Shown here in pieces: positions 6,587 to 10,282 of a stretch of DNA of 10,282 nucleotides (positions within the stretch are counted from its first letter, which is position 1; each line of letters begins with the position of its first letter). The position numbers were made by a program, and so were the translations under genes. The notes beneath the pieces are model-generated. The model did no database searches. It saw nothing but the letters and a program-made list of their open reading frames with translations, and was not told the origin of the DNA. Origin of the DNA: Pseudomonadota bacterium (GTDB taxonomy: Bacteria > Pseudomonadota > Alphaproteobacteria > Reyranellales > Reyranellaceae); NCBI GenBank assembly GCA_023416135.1, contig JAEZIF010000118.1:1-10282 (forward strand). Reading direction: 5' to 3'.

Positions 6587-7501
6587 ATGGACAATTGGTC
6601 ATCGGGTTTCCGCATCGGCGAGGCTTTTCATCCCTGGGGCACGCTGTTCGACGTGGTCGCGCCAGGCCGCGTGAACTCGGGCTATGCCAGCGTGAAACTT
6701 CCCTGCCCGTCGGCCTATGGGTTCGCCACGGTCTACGCCGAACCGGCTGCGGCGCGCCCCGATCGGCCCGTGACGACGGTCACCTATGAGCTCGCCGACA
6801 CCGGTACGGCGCCGCGCTATCTATTCGCCGAGCTGGTGAAGCGCCTGGGCCAGCCCGACGAGGTCACGCGCGACGACAGCCCCGAGGCCGCCAACGAGAA
6901 CACCGTCGTGCTGCATGCCGCCTGGAAGCGCGGCAAGGCGAACATCGGCCTGTCGCTCTACGGCGCGCGCCGGGCCTCGGCATTCGGCGATGCGTTGGGC
7001 GCGCTCTATCTTTCCTGGGCCGAGCAGGATGTCGCCGCGGCGCCGTTCGTTCCCGCCTGGATCGCGGCCAACGATGCAGCCGTCGCGGCGGCGGAAGGCG
7101 CCAAGTTGAAAGTCTTCTCGGTACGCTACGACATCTATTACGACGACTACCCGCCGCCTTCGCCTGCCGAATTCGCCCTGCAGACACCGCACGTGCTCCT
7201 GACGCCGCCTGCCATCGCCGCGCGCCTCGGCAAGACGACTTTCGCGCTGTGGAGCAACGCCGCGGGCGCGCACTGGTATCTCTCGACAGCCCGCACCACC
7301 GTGCTGCTGGGCGGCGCGGAAACATCGAAGCTTCACTTCTACGACGTCGAACCGGCGCGCGGTGGCGGCTTCACGGAAATCGGCACGGCATCATGGTCGG
7401 TCCGCGATGCCCACGGCTCGACGTCGATGAAGGATGCCGTCGCAGCACTCGAAGCAATCCCCGGGCTGAAGATCGACCGCTATGCGGGTCACGACGCATA
7501 G
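6587..7501 (+). CDS. Protein of unknown function (304 aa)
   Basis: I do not recognise this protein. It is a soluble-looking 304-residue chain with no signal peptide or membrane segment and only one Cys (in KLPCPSAYG). Features are an N-terminal FHPWGTLFDVV, a Ser/Gly/Val beta-like stretch, an Ala-rich helix around AAAEGAKLKVF, an acidic-aromatic patch RYDIYYDDYPPP near the middle, and LGKTTFALWSNAAGAHWYLSTA, which alternates as beta strands. Codon use (strong G/C at third positions) agrees with its neighbours, and the frame is clean for over 900 bp, so it is a real gene. The ribosome site is weak: only TAAGCTTACCT precedes the ATG. It is divergent from the peptidase (72-bp gap) and followed 77 bp later by tctB on the same strand. 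No function is assigned. Confidence 0.8.
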   Translation: MDNWSSGFRIGEAFHPWGTLFDVVAPGRVNSGYASVKLPCPSAYGFATVYAEPAAARPDRPVTTVTYELADTGTAPRYLFAELVKRLGQPDEVTRDDSPEAANENTVVLHAAWKRGKANIGLSLYGARRASAFGDALGALYLSWAEQDVAAAPFVPAWIAANDAAVAAAEGAKLKVFSVRYDIYYDDYPPPSPAEFALQTPHVLLTPPAIAARLGKTTFALWSNAAGAHWYLSTARTTVLLGGAETSKLHFYDVEPARGGGFTEIGTASWSVRDAHGSTSMKDAVAALEAIPGLKIDRYAGHDA

Positions 7502-7522
7502 GTCACAGGCACTCGTCAGGTT

Positions 7523-7537
7523 GGCGTAAGCAACGCC
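7523..7537. repeat. Short inverted repeat in the gap before tctB
   Basis: GGCGT-AAGCA-ACGCC gives a 5-bp stem with a 5-nt loop in the 77-bp spacer (7502-7578). It is short enough to be chance in GC-rich DNA; no T-run follows. Confidence 0.2.
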
Positions 7538-7564
7538 CAGTACGCCATTCGCCGGATGGGATTG

Positions 7565-7570
7565 CAGGAG
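7565..7570 (+). promoter_or_regulatory. Ribosome binding site deciding the GTG start of tctB
   Basis: CAGGAG lies 8 nt upstream of the GTG at 7579. The nearby ATG at 7574 is in another frame and stops after two codons (ATG ACG TGA), so GTG is the start. Confidence 0.65.
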
Positions 7571-7578
7571 CGAATGAC

Positions 7579-8028
7579 GTGAGCCGGTTTCTGAGCAAGG
7601 ACTTCCTGGCGGGGCTGATGTTCCTGGCCTTCGGTGTGGCGGCGCTCTATTTCGGGCGCCATCTCGCGGTGGGCACCGGCGTGCGCATGGGGCCGGGCTA
7701 CGTGCCGCGCGTCCTTTCCTTCATCCTGATGGGCCTCGGCGGCATCATCAGTGTGATGGCGCTGGTGAGCGGCGGCGAGCGCGTCGAGACGCCGAAGTGG
7801 AAGCCGATCACCCTGGTGACCATCGGCATCGTCTGCTTCGCCCTCCTGTTCGAGCGCGCCGGCATGCTGCCAGCGCTCGTCGTCCTGGTCTTGATCTCGT
7901 CCCTGGCCGGCGAAGAGTTCAAGCTCACCGAGGTTCTGGGCAACATGGTCGTGCTGACCATCCTCTGCATCCTCGTTTTCAAGGTCGGTCTCGGGATGAA
8001 CATCTCGGTCATCCAGGGCGTGTGGTGA
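7579..8028 (+). CDS. tctB: Tripartite tricarboxylate transporter small membrane subunit, TctB family
   Basis: A 149-residue membrane protein of usual TctB length. Hydrophobic segments lie at about 8-26, 42-64, 76-92, 94-112 and 118-138, giving four to five membrane spans. The short motif RMGPGYVPRVL (36-46) between the first two is typical of TctB. In the TTT family TctB works with the large permease TctA and the periplasmic binding protein TctC to import citrate-like carboxylates using the ion gradient. The GTG start at 7579 is supported by CAGGAG at 7565-7570; reading further upstream in frame gives Arg-rich shadow sequence without hydrophobic character. Neither tctC upstream nor tctA downstream is present: the next gene is convergent lpd, 10 bp away. 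It is therefore an orphan subunit that may serve a distant tctA/tctC or be a leftover of a lost operon. Confidence 0.88.
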   Translation: MSRFLSKDFLAGLMFLAFGVAALYFGRHLAVGTGVRMGPGYVPRVLSFILMGLGGIISVMALVSGGERVETPKWKPITLVTIGIVCFALLFERAGMLPALVVLVLISSLAGEEFKLTEVLGNMVVLTILCILVFKVGLGMNISVIQGVW

Positions 8029-8038
8029 CGTCCCTGCT

Positions 8039-9427
8039 CTAAATGTGCAGCGCCTCGCCCAGCGCCCTGAGGCTCGCCTCGTGGAAGGCCTCGCCCAGGG
8101 TCGGATGGGCGTGGATGGTGCCGCCGATATCCTCCAGCCGTGCACCCATCTCGAGCGCCAGGCCGAACTCGCCGGCCAGCTCGGAGACGCCCGCACCGAC
8201 CGCGGCGATGCCCAGCACCAGGTGATTGTCGGCGCGCGCGGTCACACGCACGAAGCCTTCCTCGGCGGCCATCGACAGGGCGCGTCCGTTGGCTTGGAAC
8301 GGGAACTGCGCAGTCAACACCTCGCGGCCGGCCTTGCGCGCCTCCTCGGGTGACAGGCCGACGGTGACGATCTCCGGGTCGGTGAAGCACACCGCCGGGA
8401 TCACCCCGCCGTCGAACACACGGCGATGTCCGGCGATGATCTCCGCGACGACCACGCCCTGCGCCATGGCGCGATGCGCCAGCATCGGCTCGCCCGTCAG
8501 GTCGCCCACCGCCCAGACATTGCGCATGGACGTCGAGCAGCGCTCGTCGATCTGCACGAATGGCCCGTTCATGGTGAGATCGAGTCGCTCCAGGCCGAAA
8601 CCGTCCAGCCGGGCGCGTCGGCCGGTGGCGACCAGGATCTTGTCGGCCGCGATGCTGCGTCCGCCGTCGAGCGCGAGCCCATCGTCCGAAAGCCCGGCGG
8701 CACGCGTTCCCGTCAGCGCCCCCACGCCCAGCGCCTTCAGCCGCCTCGCCACCGGGAGCACCAGCTCGGCGTCGTAGATCGGCAGGATGCGATCGAGCGC
8801 CTCGATCACCGTCACCTTCGCGCCGAGCTTGGCGTAGGCCATGCCGAGCTCGAGGCCGATGTAGCCCCCACCGACGACGGCCAACCGCTCGGGAACCCTG
8901 GCGAGCGACAGTGCCTCGGTCGAGGAGATGACCTTGCCGCCGAACGGCAGGTTGGCAAGCGACGCCGCCACCGAACCGGTCGCCAGCACGACATGCTCGG
9001 CGCGCACGACCTGGGGGCCGGTATCGGTCTCGATGCGGCAGGACTTGCCGTCGATCATCTCGGCCCGACCCTCCAGGATCTTCACCCGATGGCGCTTCAG
9101 CAGCGCACCGACGCCGCTGGTCAGCCGGCCGACGACGCCATCCTTCCACTCGACGGTGCGCAGGAAATCAATGGTCGGCCGCTCCACCTTGATGCCGAGC
9201 GGCGCTGCCCGCGACTGCTCGACGGCGCGATGAAAGGCATCGGCGGCGTGGATCAAGGCCTTCGACGGGATGCAGCCGACATTGAGGCAGGTGCCGCCCA
9301 ACCCGCCATTGCGGCCGCCCTGCTCCGCCAGCACGACGTCGAGGCCGAGCTGGCCGGCGCGGATCGCCGTGACGTAGCCGCCGGGTCCGCCGCCCACGAC
9401 CAGCACCTTGGCATTTATGTCGGCCAT
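8039..9427 (-). CDS. lpd: Dihydrolipoyl dehydrogenase (E3)
   Basis: A 462-residue flavoprotein that reoxidises dihydrolipoyl groups on E2 using FAD and NAD+. Visible signatures: the FAD-binding GGGPGG (12-17), the redox disulfide Cys47/Cys52 in GGTCLNVGCIPSK, the NAD-binding VVGGGYIGLELG, the second FAD motif VWAVGDLTG, and the C-terminal HPTLGE with catalytic His441 and Glu446. All key residues are present and the length is normal (460-475). The ATG at 9427 is one base after the TGA of the E2 gene, so translation is coupled, and the purine-rich end of E2 (AGAGGCGTGAG) can act as the ribosome site. The pairing E2-E3 at the end of the operon is typical of branched-chain oxoacid (bkd), pyruvate or acetoin dehydrogenase operons. 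The 3' end is 10 bp from convergent tctB, with no obvious shared terminator. Confidence 0.96.
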   Translation of the reverse strand: MADINAKVLVVGGGPGGYVTAIRAGQLGLDVVLAEQGGRNGGLGGTCLNVGCIPSKALIHAADAFHRAVEQSRAAPLGIKVERPTIDFLRTVEWKDGVVGRLTSGVGALLKRHRVKILEGRAEMIDGKSCRIETDTGPQVVRAEHVVLATGSVAASLANLPFGGKVISSTEALSLARVPERLAVVGGGYIGLELGMAYAKLGAKVTVIEALDRILPIYDAELVLPVARRLKALGVGALTGTRAAGLSDDGLALDGGRSIAADKILVATGRRARLDGFGLERLDLTMNGPFVQIDERCSTSMRNVWAVGDLTGEPMLAHRAMAQGVVVAEIIAGHRRVFDGGVIPAVCFTDPEIVTVGLSPEEARKAGREVLTAQFPFQANGRALSMAAEEGFVRVTARADNHLVLGIAAVGAGVSELAGEFGLALEMGARLEDIGGTIHAHPTLGEAFHEASLRALGEALHI

Positions 9428-9428
9428 C

Positions 9429-10282
9429 TCACGCCTCTATGAAGATCGTCGCCGGCGCCTCGAGCAGCCCCTTGATGCGCTGCACGAACTGGGCGGCGTT
9501 GTAGCCGTCGATCACACGGTGATCGAACGACGAAGAAAGATTCATCATGGTCCGCGGCACGAACTCCGCGCCCTGCCATACCGGACGCACGACCTGCCGG
9601 TTGACGCCGATGATCGCCACCTCGGGCCGATTGAGCACCGGCGTGGTCACGATGCCGCCGAGCGGCCCCAGGCTGGTGATGGTGATGGTCGAGCCGGAAA
9701 GCTCGCCCCGGCTCGCCTGGCCGTTGCGCGCCACCTCGGCCAGCCGCCGCACCTCGGCCGCGCAGTCCCACAGGCCGCGCGCCTCGCAGTGGCGTGCCAC
9801 CGGCACCATCAGCCCCGACGGCGTCTGCGTCGCGATGCCGATATGCACTCCGGCATGGCGCTCGATGGTCTCGGCCTCGTCGTCGTACAAGGCATTCATC
9901 TCGGGGAAGTCGGCGACGGCACGCACCAGCGCCTGCATCAGGAACGGCATCAACGTCAGGCGCGGCCGGACCTGGTTCTCGGCATTCAGCTTGGCGCGCA
10001 GCTCCTCCAGTGCAGTGACGTCGATCTCCTCGACGTAGGAGAAGTGCGCCGCGCGACGCTTCGACTCGGCCATCTTCTGGGCGATGCGCCGGCGCAGGCC
10101 TATCACCTTGACGGTCTCGACCTCGGTGCGGGCGACGCGGCCGCCCCCGGCAGACACCGCCTGCGGCCCGCTGCGTAGAAAGGCGTCGAGATCGTCGTGG
10201 CTGATGCGGCCGGCGGGGCCGCTGCCGCGCACTTGGCGCAGATCGACGCCCGCCTCGCGCGCGCGACGGCGCACCGCCGGCG
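9429..10282 (-). CDS. 2-oxoacid dehydrogenase E2, dihydrolipoyl acyltransferase (5' partial)
   Basis: The frame is open through the right edge; the first visible residues (PAVRRRAREAGVDLRQ) are the start of the peripheral-subunit-binding domain, which continues to VRGSGPAGRISHDDLDAFL and normally binds E1/E3. The lipoyl domain(s) must lie outside the window, so a GTG that could be read as a start at 10274 is not a real one. After a short linker comes the catalytic domain, with VIGLRRRIAQKMAES, TITITSLGPLGG, TPVLNRPEVAIIGVN and the active-site FDHRVIDG (DHRVIDG codons 9504-9524; catalytic His codon 9519-9521). The enzyme transfers the acyl group from lipoyl-lysine to CoA and forms the core of the complex. 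The catalytic domain reads most like branched-chain (BkdB) type E2, but pyruvate or acetoin E2 is not excluded. It is followed by lpd with a 1-bp gap. Confidence 0.95.
   Translation of the reverse strand, partial: PAVRRRAREAGVDLRQVRGSGPAGRISHDDLDAFLRSGPQAVSAGGGRVARTEVETVKVIGLRRRIAQKMAESKRRAAHFSYVEEIDVTALEELRAKLNAENQVRPRLTLMPFLMQALVRAVADFPEMNALYDDEAETIERHAGVHIGIATQTPSGLMVPVARHCEARGLWDCAAEVRRLAEVARNGQASRGELSGSTITITSLGPLGGIVTTPVLNRPEVAIIGVNRQVVRPVWQGAEFVPRTMMNLSSSFDHRVIDGYNAAQFVQRIKGLLEAPATIFIEA

Noticed and set aside
7249..7578. N-terminal extension of tctB upstream to 7249
   Set aside because: Overlaps the unknown 304-residue gene in another frame and lacks hydrophobic character; GTG at 7579 with CAGGAG is the better start.
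8426..9442. 338-codon plus-strand open frame opposite lpd
   Set aside because: Antisense shadow of lpd, whose FAD, disulfide and HPTLGE motifs are intact.

Overview
The window comes from a GC-rich genome with strong G/C third-position bias. Gene families and architectures (an aerobic-type KorAB oxoreductase with an FAD/ferredoxin partner, a TctB transporter subunit, a Tat-exported amidase, a DmpA-type peptidase and a lipoamide-dependent oxoacid dehydrogenase operon) fit a metabolically versatile soil or water alphaproteobacterium. The order or genus is inference and cannot be fixed from this sequence alone.

Left part (2-3929, + strand): an operon of three overlapping genes. The first, cut by the window edge, is a GltD-like FAD/NAD(P)H oxidoreductase with two C-terminal [4Fe-4S] motifs. 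It is followed by korA (fused gamma+alpha subunit) and korB (TPP-binding beta subunit) of a 2-oxoacid:ferredoxin oxidoreductase. Together they look like a unit that oxidatively decarboxylates a 2-oxoacid to an acyl-CoA and passes the electrons through Fe-S clusters to the flavoprotein and probably NAD(P).

Middle part (3962-6514, - strand): a broken Tat-signal amidase gene lies downstream of an intact P1-family (DmpA/BapA-type) N-terminal-nucleophile peptidase. The amidase has an internal out-of-frame deletion that removes its catalytic-lysine segment, exactly at a 14-bp perfect palindrome, plus a second frameshift near its 3' end.

Next (6587-8028, + strand): an unrecognised 304-residue protein transcribed divergently from the peptidase, then a lone tctB (small membrane subunit of a tripartite tricarboxylate transporter) without tctA or tctC beside it.

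Right part (8039-10282, - strand): lpd (E3) preceded by the gene for a lipoamide acyltransferase (E2) that runs off the window edge. This is the 3' end of a 2-oxoacid dehydrogenase complex operon, branched-chain-like by sequence feel. The window thus carries both chemistries for 2-oxoacid oxidation, ferredoxin-linked and lipoamide/NAD-linked. No RNA genes, insertion sequences or CRISPR arrays were seen. No wholly new system is evident; the most notable items are the decayed amidase, the KorAB-flavoprotein operon, the orphan tctB and the unknown 304-residue protein.
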